Assembly: GCF_041820985.1 (NCBI RefSeq)
Contig: NZ_JBGUAU010000022.1
Span: forward strand, 25,605 to 89,604
DNA length: 64,000 nucleotides
Source of the DNA: Evansella sp041820985
Lineage (GTDB): Bacteria; Bacillota; Bacilli; Bacillales; Salisediminibacteriaceae
Direction: 5' to 3'
Shown one piece after another: positions 44,116-53,701 of the stretch (positions are counted from its first letter, which is position 1; the number at the start of each line of letters is the position of its first letter). The notes beneath the pieces are model-generated. The model did no database searches. It was not told where the DNA came from and was given only the letters and a program-made list of their open reading frames with translations. Both the position numbers and the translations under genes were made by a program.

Positions 44116-44478
44116 ATGAGAAAAGGAGATTTACCACTTGTTTATTCTTGTTCAGGGTGTTCATCAGCAGCGCAAACAGCAAACTTTATAGCAATAAAAA
44201 TGGATCGGGAGTGTGTTGCAGAGATGTCTTGTATCGCTGGTGTAGGAGGAGATGTTATGCCACTAGTAAAAACAGCTACGTCAGGAAGAAACATAATTGC
44301 GATAGATGGTTGTCCATTGTCTTGTTGCAAAAGTGTTCTAGCTAGGCATGATGTTAATCCAAAACACCATTTTGACTTGTCTACCTTTGATGTTCCAAAG
44401 AAAAAGGGTCAAGATCCTGATATAAACCTTTCTTTACGTACATATGATCAAATTTTGGATCAGATTTTTAGCAGGTAG
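44116..44478 (+). CDS. Putative zinc-binding DGC-domain protein
   Basis: A 120-aa protein with the DGC-domain cysteines: YSCSGCSS at the start, MSCIAGVGGD in the middle and DGCPLSCCK near 75-83. The clustered cysteines suggest zinc or another metal. The function of this family is unknown. GTAGGGGTGT lies upstream of ATG 44116. A shadow ORF in another frame is rejected. Confidence 0.85.
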   Translation: MRKGDLPLVYSCSGCSSAAQTANFIAIKMDRECVAEMSCIAGVGGDVMPLVKTATSGRNIIAIDGCPLSCCKSVLARHDVNPKHHFDLSTFDVPKKKGQDPDINLSLRTYDQILDQIFSR

Positions 44479-44572
44479 CCATTTTTTTGACTTCAGTTCG
44501 TCTTAATGTTTTTTTGTCGATTGTTCGTTTATAATAGTTGATAGCGTTAAATATTCATTTAGGAGGATTCAA

Positions 44573-44932
44573 ATGGTAGATGCGATGTATTTTGCTCACA
44601 GTGATTCATGGTGGGTAATGATGTTATTATTTATTGTAGCGTATTTCTTATTTAGAAAAGGGATACATAAAGGTGCGAAAATCCTACATATGATTTTGCG
44701 GTTATTTTATATCGTCATGCTCTTCTCAGGGGTTGTACGACTAACTGTATGGAATTTCGATTTGCTTTATGTTGCAAAAGGGCTATTGGCGATTGCTCTT
44801 ATTTACGCAATGGAAATGATTTTAGTGAAGACGAAAAAAGGCACAATCGGTACAAAAGCACCGATGTACTGGGGAATTTTTGGTGTATCACTAGTCTTAG
44901 TGTTACTACTAGGATTCAGAGTTTTCTTTTAA
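44573..44932 (+). CDS. yisL: UPF0344/DUF1516 membrane protein (YisL-like)
   Basis: A 119-aa protein with four membrane helices. The family pattern HMILRLFYIVMLFSGVVRL and MEMILVKTKKG matches B. subtilis YisL. TTTAGGAGGATTCAA precedes ATG. Function unknown. A second plus-strand ORF inside it is rejected. Confidence 0.88.
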   Translation: MVDAMYFAHSDSWWVMMLLFIVAYFLFRKGIHKGAKILHMILRLFYIVMLFSGVVRLTVWNFDLLYVAKGLLAIALIYAMEMILVKTKKGTIGTKAPMYWGIFGVSLVLVLLLGFRVFF

Positions 44933-44949
44933 TTTTATGTGAAAAATAG

Positions 44950-44996
44950 AACTGGTTTATCTTTTGGCAAGTTATAAAAGATAAACCGGTTTTTTC
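44950..44996 (+). terminator. Rho-independent terminator
   Basis: AACTGGTTTATCTTTT pairs with AAAAGATAAACCGGTT, then TTTTT. Confidence 0.9.
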
Positions 44997-45026
44997 AATG
45001 GAATTTATTCAATTATTTTTAAACTA

Positions 45027-45080
45027 TTTAGCTGCAACCGCTATTTGCTGTGGAAATTACGTTCCAGTTGAAAAAAATGT
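45027..45080 (+). repeat. Repeat family C fragment
   Basis: TTTAGCTGCAACCGCTATTT and GCTGTGGAAATTACGTTCCA resemble the centre of family C (TAGCTACATCCGCTATCTGC). Only about 50 bp survive. Confidence 0.5.
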
Positions 45081-45180
45081 AAAAGGTCAAGAGCCAGATC
45101 CTAAACAGTCCCCTATCATCTATGGTGAAATGTGAAAAAATAGGTAGTAAGAACGCTTTGTAAAATCTTTTAGACTTACG

Positions 45181-45393
45181 TTACTCCTCCTCATCTACAT
45201 ATTCAAGTATATCCCCAGGCTGACAATTTAACGTTTTACAGATGGCTTCTAAGGTTGAAAAACGAATTGCTTTTACTTTTCCAGTTTTTAAATTTGATAA
45301 ATTCACATTAGAAATTCCTATTTTTAATGCTAATTCATTTAATTTCATTTTTTTATCTGCTAGTACACGATCGAGTCTTATGATAATCGCCAT
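45181..45393 (-). CDS. Xre-family HTH regulator paired with DUF2975 protein
   Basis: A 70-aa single HTH protein of the YozG type: MKLNELALKIGISNVNLSNL, then KTGKVKAIRFSTLEAICKTL. It lies 9-15 bp after the DUF2975 gene and is co-transcribed with it. The start could be TTG 45399 (AAGGGA upstream) or ATG 45393, where homologues I recall begin (MAIII). Confidence 0.88.
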   Translation of the reverse strand: MAIIIRLDRVLADKKMKLNELALKIGISNVNLSNLKTGKVKAIRFSTLEAICKTLNCQPGDILEYVDEEE

Positions 45394-45408
45394 GGTCAAG
45401 CACGTCCC

Positions 45409-46029
45409 TTATAATGTTGTATCATGTTCTTCTTGCAAGTAAACTCCATGTTGGAAAATGTAAGAAATAATAAGAATAACTGCACCAATACCAGCACCGA
45501 ATAAATGAATATTTGCTAATGAGAGCTTAAAAATTTGAGTTACAAAAATCCAAACAAATATATTGATAATTAGTTCAGAAAAGAGAGAGTAGGCAATTAG
45601 TACATAAGCAAGTTGTTTCATATTATTTACATTTCCATGCGTAAATGGTGAATGTCCATCGATAGTATTTTCCAATATTCTCTTTACTAAATATATCCCA
45701 TACAATAGCGCAGGGAATAGGGTGAGATTACTTGTTATAGAGTAGGTTAGAAATGCAGACTTAACAGAAAATCTTGATAAGTCGATAGGACTTATATTGG
45801 TAAAAGGTACAAGTACTGAGATATGCCAATAACTATCATTATCCAATTGTATTAACCAATGTCGAATACCGCTTTCCGCTGTGAAACTGTCTTGGGGAAG
45901 AAAACTTGCCCAGATTGTATTACCAATAAATAAAACAAAGAATATAATGGATCCCCAGAAAAAGAAGGATACAATTTTATAAACCGTATCAGCTATTCGT
46001 CGCAATACTTGAATATTAGAATTAGCCAT
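45409..46029 (-). CDS. DUF2975 membrane protein (YoaS-like)
   Basis: A 206-aa protein with four membrane helices (about 18-40, 92-110, 137-160, 172-195), typical of DUF2975, which in bacilli is encoded with a YozG-type HTH, as here. Start ATG 46029 has AAAGGTG at 8 bp. The function is unknown; the pair probably forms a membrane-linked regulatory unit. Confidence 0.85.
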   Translation of the reverse strand: MANSNIQVLRRIADTVYKIVSFFFWGSIIFFVLFIGNTIWASFLPQDSFTAESGIRHWLIQLDNDSYWHISVLVPFTNISPIDLSRFSVKSAFLTYSITSNLTLFPALLYGIYLVKRILENTIDGHSPFTHGNVNNMKQLAYVLIAYSLFSELIINIFVWIFVTQIFKLSLANIHLFGAGIGAVILIISYIFQHGVYLQEEHDTTL

Positions 46030-46376
46030 TTTCATCACCTTTCAACATGTGTATAGATATAGTATTACACGTTTGTTTTCGTTTTTCAATAATAAATTAA
46101 CGATAAACATTAATTTATTATTATGTAACATGAATTGGAAGGTTAAACATTCGATTATTTTATACAAAGCAAATAGTGTAAATTGACAAGGATTTGTTCT
46201 ACAATGAAATAATATAAGGATTCGTGTTTTTATATAGACATTTCTATGTCAACTGTTATAGTTATAGAAAAATATTCTTTCTAGCATTGATGGGGAGTAG
46301 AAATTTCTGAATGATAGAGAAAGAAGAAGAACAAAAGAATTACTGTTCACGGCAATTATTGATAAGGAGTGGTTCC

Positions 46377-46721
46377 ATGGATGATAAGTTTACACTTTAT
46401 AATTTAAGAGTAGAGGTTGTCTCTACAGATAAGCCAATGGTATGCAGACATAAGGAAGGTTCCTATTTCTTAGTGGTAGGAGAGGATATTATCTTCCCAG
46501 AAAATAATTCATTTTCTATGTATGCTTTAAGTGCGATTTTACCATTACTTCCTGCAAAACAGCGGATTCTGCATGAGAATGATTGGATGTTGTCTGATAG
46601 TCTAATTGCCTGCCCAGATCCAAACTGTGGGGCAAGATTTAAAATTACTAGAACGGAGCCAAAAGAATTCAGTCATGCTGAGTGTACAATAGAACCTATA
46701 CATAAAGGAGCTGTTGAATAA
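46377..46721 (+). CDS. TIGR04076 family protein
   Basis: A 114-aa protein with the family's early strands (FTLYNLRVEVVS), central FSMYALSAILPLLPAKQR and the closing ACPDPNCGARFKITRTEP. Function unknown. Start ATG 46377 has AAGGAG at 8 bp; the longest frame is rejected. Its stop overlaps the start of the aldo/keto reductase (TAATG), so the two are coupled. Confidence 0.8.
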   Translation: MDDKFTLYNLRVEVVSTDKPMVCRHKEGSYFLVVGEDIIFPENNSFSMYALSAILPLLPAKQRILHENDWMLSDSLIACPDPNCGARFKITRTEPKEFSHAECTIEPIHKGAVE

Positions 46722-47767
46722 TGGTAGAAAGATTGGAACTAGCAAAAGATTATACGATTAGTAGAGTGATAAACGGGTGCTGGCAGCTATCAGAAGGACA
46801 TAGCTTAAAAACGAATGTAGATATGCAAGATGTGATGAAGGCTTTTCATATTCTTGCTGAGAAAGGCTTTACTACATTTGATTGTGCAGATATCTATACG
46901 GGTACGGAAGAATTGCTTGGTGAATTTTTAACAGAACTAAAATCAGGTAGTACACTTTCACCACATGATATTCAAATTCACACAAAGTATGTACCAGATA
47001 TAAGTTTGCTAGATAAGGTAGATTACAGCTACACTGAAAAAATAATTGATAGAAGCCTCAAGCGTCAAAAACGAGATGTGTTGGATCTTGTGCAGTTTCA
47101 TTGGTGGGATTACAATGTTCCTGGTTATGTGGAGACAGCGCAAGATCTGTTGAAACTGAAAGAAAAAGGAAAGATTCGTAATATCGCTCTTACAAACTTT
47201 GATAGTAAGCATTTATCTGAGATCGTGGATTCTGGTGTACCGATTGTATCTTGTCAAAATCAATACTCCGTTTTTGATAGACGTGTAGAAAAGGAATTAT
47301 TGGAATATTGTAAAAAGAAAGGGATCCATCTATTTTGCTATGGTACATTATCAGGTGGATTATTAGCTGAAAAATGGATCGGCAAGGAGCAAGTTGATCC
47401 TGATAATCGTTCACAAGTGAAATATTTGCAGGTGATCGAAGAAACTTTAGGTTGGGATGGCTATCAAGAATTGTTATTATTGCTAGAAAGAATGGCTAAA
47501 AAGTATTCTGTCAATATTGCTCATATCGCTACGAAATATATACTAAGCCAAGAAGGTGTTGGAGCTTCTATTATTGGTGTTAGAAATAGCACACATGTGG
47601 AGTCCAATTCTCACATCTTTACTTTTGAACTCAATCAATTTGATATTGACGAAATCAAACAATTTTTAGGCAACTTTACCATATTAGAAGGAGAACCTTT
47701 TGAGCTAGAACGTACCGTTGGTTCCAAGTTTAGAAATATTATGAAGATGAATTTAAATGAGAAATAA
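46721..47767 (+). CDS. Aldo/keto reductase
   Basis: A 348-aa NADPH-type aldo/keto reductase. Catalytic Asp/Tyr in FDCADIYTG (D54/Y59 region), Lys in IHTKYVPD and His in QFHWWDY are present, as are the C-terminal VRNSTHVE cofactor residues. Substrate unknown. It is translated with the upstream TIGR04076 protein, a pairing that suggests a shared pathway. Confidence 0.88.
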   Translation: MVERLELAKDYTISRVINGCWQLSEGHSLKTNVDMQDVMKAFHILAEKGFTTFDCADIYTGTEELLGEFLTELKSGSTLSPHDIQIHTKYVPDISLLDKVDYSYTEKIIDRSLKRQKRDVLDLVQFHWWDYNVPGYVETAQDLLKLKEKGKIRNIALTNFDSKHLSEIVDSGVPIVSCQNQYSVFDRRVEKELLEYCKKKGIHLFCYGTLSGGLLAEKWIGKEQVDPDNRSQVKYLQVIEETLGWDGYQELLLLLERMAKKYSVNIAHIATKYILSQEGVGASIIGVRNSTHVESNSHIFTFELNQFDIDEIKQFLGNFTILEGEPFELERTVGSKFRNIMKMNLNEK

Positions 47768-47790
47768 GGTGGGCCAAGGGGACAGGAAGA

Positions 47791-48314
47791 GACCACTGAA
47801 AAAGTCAGACTGAAAATTTTGAATGTAAGTTGAATAATGGTATATAACAAAAGACCCCCCAAAAGAGATTGGTATAATAGAATTGTCCAGAAACCACTAA
47901 CCAAATTTTTGGGGGATTCTCATGCTTAAACAAAATAAAGATAAGCAATTAAGCTTTCACGCTATATTATATAACAAGTGCACTAAAGCACACTTACTGT
48001 GAAAGTTATGGTAGACCCTCAAAAGAACCATAACTTATGGTAAAGATTTTAGTAATCCAATATCTTTATAATTTATCCGATGAGCGAGTGATGAAACGCC
48101 TAGCCAAAAAAATCTTTAAAACCTACAAGCAAAACTAACTGCATTAGCAGTTAATTTAAAGAGGATAGCAAGGATACTATCCTCTAACAAAGGCTCTAAT
48201 CTTGATTGTATTGTCAATTTTTTAAAAAGGAAAAACGAAAACAGCAAAATGCGAAACCTTTGTGGCTAAATGCAATAAAACAGGCAAAAAATAGGGTGGT
48301 TTTTCAGTGATCTC
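47791..48314 (+). mobile_element. IS1182-like deletion derivative
   Basis: Imperfect terminal inverted repeats (GAGACCACTGAAAAA and TTTTTCAGTGATCTC) enclose broken transposase pieces. These are the N-terminus MLKQNKDKQLSFHAILYNK, an internal ILVIQYLYNLSDERVMKRLA and a C-terminal LTALAVNLKRIARILSS in shifting frames. The central catalytic part is gone. GGACAGG occurs next to both ends (47782-47788 and 48315-48321), possibly a target duplication. Confidence 0.7.
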
Positions 48315-48378
48315 GGACAGGTATGTTGTTCGGGTTGAGAATGACTTGGGATAGTAAACCTGTCTCTTTGTCACGCGG

Positions 48379-48879
48379 TTACATTTTCAACAAGATTTTA
48401 TTGACTGTGTTGCTATTACGGGCTGTGGAGGGCATTTCTAGCTTTTTTTCAAAAAATGTATTCGTATATTTCGTTTGATGATAGTTTTTTGAAAGGTTAA
48501 TGATAATCGCTTTGTTGTCTATCGCGGTGAATTCATCGTCAACAAGTGTCTCTAGGAGTTGGAGCTGCTCATTGGAGAGTTGGTTCTTCAAGAACATGAT
48601 ATAAACATTGTCTTTTGAGAAAAGGTCATGCTGTTGAAGGCTCTCTAGTTCTTCCTTGGAACGAATGATGACTGGGATATCAAATCCATATGTAGCTTTG
48701 AGGTTGGACTCTATTTGTTGCTCGTCACAAGCGAGATTATCTGCGATGACATTTCCTGTTTGGATGTATGTTCGTACATTTTGGAAGCCCATTTCCTCGA
48801 ATAATGCCTTCAATGATTTCATATCTACTTTATTTTTCTTACCCAAGTTAATTCCTCTAAGTAATGCCACATAAGCCAT
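48379..48879 (-). CDS. DUF1697 protein
   Basis: A 166-aa protein with the DUF1697 start MAYVALLRGINLGKKNKVDM, then NVRTYIQTGNVI and the late TARNSNTVNKIL, which holds the family's RN-WNTV-like motif. Cytosolic; function unknown. ATG 48879 is chosen because GGGAGG lies 9 nt ahead, overlapping the earlier ATG at 48888. Confidence 0.85.
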   Translation of the reverse strand: MAYVALLRGINLGKKNKVDMKSLKALFEEMGFQNVRTYIQTGNVIADNLACDEQQIESNLKATYGFDIPVIIRSKEELESLQQHDLFSKDNVYIMFLKNQLSNEQLQLLETLVDDEFTAIDNKAIIINLSKNYHQTKYTNTFFEKKLEMPSTARNSNTVNKILLKM

Positions 48880-49085
48880 GTAAGCCATCCTCCCAAATCA
48901 TTTTCTTAAATGTATCAAATTTACACAAAATAGTAAATTCAGGGTAATAGGTACGGTTCTTACTTGCCAGTTTTGTAATAAATGTAATAATAACATTGGA
49001 ACTATAGGTAAGTTGCGAAAATAACAGTTTATTACAAGTAATAAAAAAAACAGTGATCAAGAACCTCTAATTACTATGATGGAAT

Positions 49086-49119
49086 AAAAAATGCAGCAGG
49101 TAGGAGACCGGCTGCATTC
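49086..49119 (-). terminator. Rho-independent terminator
   Basis: ATGCAGC pairs with GCTGCAT, ending in TTTTTT on the minus strand. It ends the DegV gene. Confidence 0.8.
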
Positions 49120-49160
49120 GTTATCTATTTTCATTGGAAACTACGAAAGAAACGGGGAAA

Positions 49161-50012
49161 CTATTCTTCTAATCCTGCAATACCAAATCCACCTGGTCCA
49201 GCATGAGTCGAAATCATAGCGCCAGCCTGCATCCAAATCACATTTTGAAAGCCCATTTCCGTTGCAATATCGTTTAACCGAGGTTTGAGAGTTTCATCAA
49301 ATCCGATGGAGTATTGAAAATAAAGCTGTTCTCTATCAATATTGTAACTGGATAGATAGTCTCGCATCAGTTTTTCTGAAATTCGCCTCATATCTCCACG
49401 ATATTTTTTTGTGGAAACAAGCTTCCCTTCCTTTAATTCAATAAGGGGCTTGATTTTCAACAAAGCTGCCCCAAGGTACGCGGCATTACTTACACGACCA
49501 CCTGCCCTCAAAAAGTCTAAGCTACCTGGAACAAAAGCAAGTCTAGACTTAGGAACCACTGCTTCGATTTTTTCAATGATCTCAGCAGGTTCCATTGTAG
49601 GATTTTCTTCTAACAACTGAACAGCATACATGACAATTGCTGTTAACCCACCAGTGACATTTAAAGCATCAATAAGATAAAGATCTTCCAATTCTTTCGC
49701 TGCTAAAACGGCACTTTGGAATGAGGCAGATGCCTTTGACGTGTAACCAATATGAATGATGATACAATCAGGAAAATCAGTTCTTATTCTCTTGAAAAAC
49801 TCGGTATATTCATGGGTGTTTGTGGCTGTTGTGGAAGGAATTTTTTTCGTGCGGTCATAATAGTCATAAATGTCTTTAACAGGTAATTCGCCATCCAAAT
49901 AATCCTTCCCGTCCATAATGACATGCATTGGTACGACCTGAACCGCATGCTTTTCAGCTAAATCCTTTGGTAAGTCAGCTCCGCTCTCTGTGGAAAAAAT
50001 AATTCGTCGCAT
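49161..50012 (-). CDS. DegV-family fatty-acid-binding protein
   Basis: A 283-aa protein of the DegV/FakB family, which binds a fatty acid for FakA-dependent phosphorylation in lipid uptake. Recognisable motifs: STESGADLP at the N-terminus, TTATNTHEYTEFF, IHIGYTSKASASFQSA (fatty-acid pocket serines), FLRAGGRVSNAAYLGA and the C-terminal ISTHAGPGGFGI. AAAGGGGATATACC precedes ATG 50012, so the 20 extra residues of the longest frame are dropped. fakA is not nearby. Confidence 0.9.
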   Translation of the reverse strand: MRRIIFSTESGADLPKDLAEKHAVQVVPMHVIMDGKDYLDGELPVKDIYDYYDRTKKIPSTTATNTHEYTEFFKRIRTDFPDCIIIHIGYTSKASASFQSAVLAAKELEDLYLIDALNVTGGLTAIVMYAVQLLEENPTMEPAEIIEKIEAVVPKSRLAFVPGSLDFLRAGGRVSNAAYLGAALLKIKPLIELKEGKLVSTKKYRGDMRRISEKLMRDYLSSYNIDREQLYFQYSIGFDETLKPRLNDIATEMGFQNVIWMQAGAMISTHAGPGGFGIAGLEE

Positions 50013-50417
50013 GGTATATCCCCTTTTAGTAGTAATAAAGACATTACTAACCGATTTAGTTCCTACTTCCACTATACCTTAAAAAGGTTGGGGAGTAATA
50101 TAAATTTTCACAAAAAAGAATTAGGTCTTGGCTGAACGGGGGCGGTTCACACTTGTCAGTTTTGTAATGGACTAATCACAAATATAACTAATTGATTCTT
50201 AATTGATGAGTTTATAGATGACTCATCAACTTTTTATATTCAGTTGGTCGCTCTTGTTCTGAAGCGATCTCACGTTTGTTCTTTGTCTAATAATCCTGTA
50301 CGAAACTATTACATTTATAAATTAACCATTGAAAACGATTCTCATTATCATTATAATATGAGTTATTGAGAATCATTATCAATATCTAATTAGGTTAGGT
50401 ATTTAAGGAGGGCATAT
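50013..50417. other. Intergenic region before the iron genes
   Basis: Holds a short GGCGGTTCACACTTGTCAGT repeat (50145-50172), a hairpin terminator-like element (TTGATGAGT/ACTCATCAA then TTTTT at 50203-50236) and a Fur box at 50367-50381. Confidence 0.55.
50367..50381 (+). promoter_or_regulatory. Fur box
   Basis: TGAGAATCATTATCA matches the 7-1-7 Fur consensus TGATAATNATTATCA at all but one position, 36 bp before the reductase start. A partial match lies near 50337-50351. Confidence 0.85.
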
Positions 50418-51455
50418 ATGGAGATATATGATGTAACAATCGTTGGTGGCGGTCCCGCTGGCTTATATAGTGCTTTTTATAGTGGTTTACGAAATATGAA
50501 AACAAAAGTCATGGAAGTACAACCTGTTTTGGGTGGCAAGGTGAATATTTATCCTGAAAAGGTTTTGTGGGATGTTGGTGGCCTTCCACCAATACAAGCA
50601 CAGCAATTTATTCAGAATTTAGTAAATCAAGCGAACACTTTTTTACCTACTATATGCTTAAGAACGAAAGTGGAAGAAATTACGAAACAAGACGATATTT
50701 TTGTCATATCAACGAATACAGGAGAAATCCATTACTCAAAAACAATTATCGTTGCTGTAGGTGGAGGTATTTTAAATCCGATTAAGCTTGAAATAGAAGG
50801 AGCAGAAAAATATGAAATGACGAACTTACATTATACGATTCTAGGCTTAGAACGCTTCCGTAATAAAAAAGTTTTAGTATCAGGTGGAGGAAACGGAGCA
50901 ATCGACTGGGCGGTAGAACTATTACCTGTGGCAAAAGAAGTCATTGTTATTTATCGCAAGGAGCAATTATCTGCCCATGAATCTCAGGTGGAAAAATTAA
51001 AAGAACATGGTGTGCAAATAATGCTAAATGCGGAGATTACATCCTTAGTATCGAATGAAAATAAAACAGCTATTGAACACGTTATAATTTCGCAATATGG
51101 AGAAACACATCAATTAAGGGTCGATGATGTTCTTATAAGCCATGGATATAACCGGGAAGTGTCATTAACGTTTGCTGATGAGATACAACCACTGCGGAAA
51201 GATGATTATTATCTAGACGGTCAAGGTCAATGTAAGACTTCTGTTCCAGGGATTTTTGGTGCTGGTGATATTATTTCCTATAACGACAAAGTAAATCTAT
51301 TAGTTGGTACTTTCCAAGATGCAGTGCTTGCGGTGAATAATGCTAAATTGTATATCGATCCAAAAGCAGATAAATATGCAATGGTATCTTCGCATAATAA
51401 AAAATTCATTGAGAAGAATAAAGAGTTTTTAAAAGAAGTAGTTTACAAGGACTAA
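50418..51455 (+). CDS. Ferredoxin/flavodoxin-NADP+ reductase (thioredoxin-reductase-like)
   Basis: A 345-aa two-nucleotide-binding flavoprotein of the YumC/FNR type: FAD loop VGGGPAGLYSAFYSG, NADPH loop VSGGGNGAIDWAVELL and PGIFGAGD near the end. The redox-active CxxC of thioredoxin reductase is absent, as in FNRs. GGAGGGCATAT precedes ATG. The Fur box upstream and siderophore importer downstream suggest it provides electrons for iron release or iron-starvation metabolism; that link is inferred. Confidence 0.9.
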   Translation: MEIYDVTIVGGGPAGLYSAFYSGLRNMKTKVMEVQPVLGGKVNIYPEKVLWDVGGLPPIQAQQFIQNLVNQANTFLPTICLRTKVEEITKQDDIFVISTNTGEIHYSKTIIVAVGGGILNPIKLEIEGAEKYEMTNLHYTILGLERFRNKKVLVSGGGNGAIDWAVELLPVAKEVIVIYRKEQLSAHESQVEKLKEHGVQIMLNAEITSLVSNENKTAIEHVIISQYGETHQLRVDDVLISHGYNREVSLTFADEIQPLRKDDYYLDGQGQCKTSVPGIFGAGDIISYNDKVNLLVGTFQDAVLAVNNAKLYIDPKADKYAMVSSHNKKFIEKNKEFLKEVVYKD

Positions 51456-51515
51456 CTTAGTAATCTGGGGGAAAATTGTTATTGACAATATCGAAAAAAT
51501 AGATTAAATTGATAA

Positions 51516-51530
51516 TGATAATCGTTATCA
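51516..51530 (+). promoter_or_regulatory. Fur box of the siderophore operon
   Basis: TGATAATCGTTATCA matches 14 of 15 consensus positions, and a second overlapping half (TGATAATGATAATCG) begins at 51510. It lies about 55 bp before the importer operon. Confidence 0.9.
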
Positions 51531-51584
51531 ATTGAGTGCGCAATCAGCTGATAAATAAAAATTAATAGATAGGTAGGGTTACAT

Positions 51585-52661
51585 ATGAAAAACACTAAAT
51601 CAATTCTAATCATGTTAATGTTAACGATTATTGCGATCTTGGCATTAATAGGTTGCTCTAGCCAGACTTCAACAGGAGAGGCAAAAGAAACAAATTCAGA
51701 TAATTTAAGTGAGACAACAGATATAGACAATTCAACTGAAACAGATTCAGAATATCCAATTACGATAGAACATGCTTTTGGTGTTACTGTTATTGAAAAA
51801 AAACCGGAACGCGTCGCTACTATTTCATGGGCAAATCATGACGTAGTTCTTGCTCTTGATGTTGTGCCTGTAGGTTTCTCAGCTGCAAACTACGGAGTTC
51901 AAGATGATAGCGGAATGTTACCTTGGACTGCAGAGAAATTAATAGAGCTTGGTGAAGAAAATCCAAATCTCTTTCAAGATACTGATGGTTTAGATTTTGA
52001 AGCAATTTCAGATGCAAATCCAGATGTTATTCTTGCAGCATACTCAGGAATTACCCAAGAAGATTACGACACTCTAAGTCAAATTGCACCTGTTGTGGCA
52101 TATGAAACTGGCCCTTGGGTAACTTCATGGCGCGATCAAATAACATTAAATTCAAAGGGCATGGGAATGGAACAAGAAGGTCTACAACTTATTACTGACA
52201 CTGAAAACTTAATTTTAGAGAAAGCAAATGAGCATCCTGAAATAAAAGGTAAGAAAGCGGCATTTGCTATGATTAATGTTTCAGACTTATCTAAGTTTTA
52301 CATATACACACCTGCAGATCCCCGTGGGGAGTTCCTAGGTGCGTTAGGGATGGAATTTCCTGAAAGTTTAATAAGTCATATTGCTAATCCAAATGATTTT
52401 TATATCGAGTTAAGTGCGGAAAATGCAGATGCACTTAACGATGTGGAAGTTTTAATCGCGTATGGAGATGAAAATACATTGGGAGCACTCCAAGCTGATT
52501 CCATTCTTGGGCAAGTTCCAGCAATCCAAAGAGGATCTGTAGCAATTATTGGAGATAACACTCCACTTGCAGCGGCTGGAAATCCGAATCCACTATCCAT
52601 TCAGTATACAATTGATGAATACCTAAGTTTAATCTCAGAAGCTGCTAGCAAGTTGAAATAA
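51585..52661 (+). CDS. Iron-siderophore ABC transporter substrate-binding lipoprotein
   Basis: A 358-aa FecB/FhuD-type binding protein. Lipobox LIGC places the lipidated cysteine at C24; an acidic Ser/Thr-rich linker (25-57) follows, then the two-lobed class III domain with PERVATISWANHDVVLAL and the IAAYSG-like hinge region. It captures an Fe(III)-siderophore outside the cell. Its stop overlaps the permease start (TAATG), confirming an operon. The siderophore type is not evident. Confidence 0.92.
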   Translation: MKNTKSILIMLMLTIIAILALIGCSSQTSTGEAKETNSDNLSETTDIDNSTETDSEYPITIEHAFGVTVIEKKPERVATISWANHDVVLALDVVPVGFSAANYGVQDDSGMLPWTAEKLIELGEENPNLFQDTDGLDFEAISDANPDVILAAYSGITQEDYDTLSQIAPVVAYETGPWVTSWRDQITLNSKGMGMEQEGLQLITDTENLILEKANEHPEIKGKKAAFAMINVSDLSKFYIYTPADPRGEFLGALGMEFPESLISHIANPNDFYIELSAENADALNDVEVLIAYGDENTLGALQADSILGQVPAIQRGSVAIIGDNTPLAAAGNPNPLSIQYTIDEYLSLISEAASKLK

Positions 52662-53701
52662 TGATTAACTCATCACTTTCAAAAAATAAGGAGATACAGT
52701 TACTTATGCCGAAGAATTACCTAACAGTTTTGATTCTCCTGATTATATTACTCGGTATAAGTATAATAGCATCCCTTGCTTTTGGCTCTCGTACAATTGG
52801 ATGGAATGAACTAATGAATGGTTTATTCTATCCAGACGTACAGTCGCACGAGGCAAGTGTTGTGCGCCAAAGAATTGCTAGAACGGTATTTAGTATCATG
52901 TGTGGTGCGGCATTGGGGATTTCTGGGGTTCTTATGCAATCAGTTACTCGTAATCCCATTGCAGATCCTAGTATTCTAGGAGTTAACACAGGGGCTGCTT
53001 TATTTGTAGTTTTAGGGATTTCCTTCTTAAATATCGGTTCTGCTAGTCAATATATATTGCTTGCACTAGTAGGAGCAATTCTCACTGCTATTTTTGTCTT
53101 CGGAATTGGTTCTATGGGGAGTGGCGGCGCCACCCCCCTTAAACTCGTATTAGCGGGGGCTGCAACAAGTGCCGCATTATCCTCTTTAGTAATGGCAATT
53201 ATGATACCCCGTACAAATGTGATGGACCAATTCAGATTTTGGCAAGTTGGCAGTGTTGGATCAGGTAACTGGAGCTCCATCTCTACCTTTCTACCTTTCC
53301 TAATTATAGGAATACTAATAGCATTTTTAACGGCTCCAGGACTGAATGCATTAGCTTTAGGTGATGAAGCAGCACAAGGTTTAGGAGTGCGTACTGGAAC
53401 TCTTAGACTATTTGCGGCTTTTGGTGGTGTTCTATTATGTGCTGCAGCAACAGCATTAGCGGGTCCCATTGGGTTTATTGGTTTATTAGCTCCCCATGTC
53501 ATACGACTACTTATTGGACCTGATTTGCGTTATGTTATCCCTATGTCGGCTCTATCAGGTGCCATTATTTTAACGATATCAGATATAAGCGGTAGGATAA
53601 TTGGTAATCCTACGGAGCTAGAGGTTGGTATCGTTACAGCATTTATTGGGGCTCCTATTTTAATCTTAATAACTATGAAAGCGAAAATGCGTACGTTATG
53701 A
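52661..53701 (+). CDS. FecCD-family siderophore permease, subunit 1
   Basis: A 346-aa protein with about ten membrane helices. FecCD landmarks: GISGVLMQSVTRNPIADPSI near 85-105, GDEAAQGLGVRTG and GPIGFIGLLAPHVIRLLIGP. It forms the transmembrane channel with the next gene product. It overlaps both neighbours by a few bases. Confidence 0.93.
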   Translation: MINSSLSKNKEIQLLMPKNYLTVLILLIILLGISIIASLAFGSRTIGWNELMNGLFYPDVQSHEASVVRQRIARTVFSIMCGAALGISGVLMQSVTRNPIADPSILGVNTGAALFVVLGISFLNIGSASQYILLALVGAILTAIFVFGIGSMGSGGATPLKLVLAGAATSAALSSLVMAIMIPRTNVMDQFRFWQVGSVGSGNWSSISTFLPFLIIGILIAFLTAPGLNALALGDEAAQGLGVRTGTLRLFAAFGGVLLCAAATALAGPIGFIGLLAPHVIRLLIGPDLRYVIPMSALSGAIILTISDISGRIIGNPTELEVGIVTAFIGAPILILITMKAKMRTL

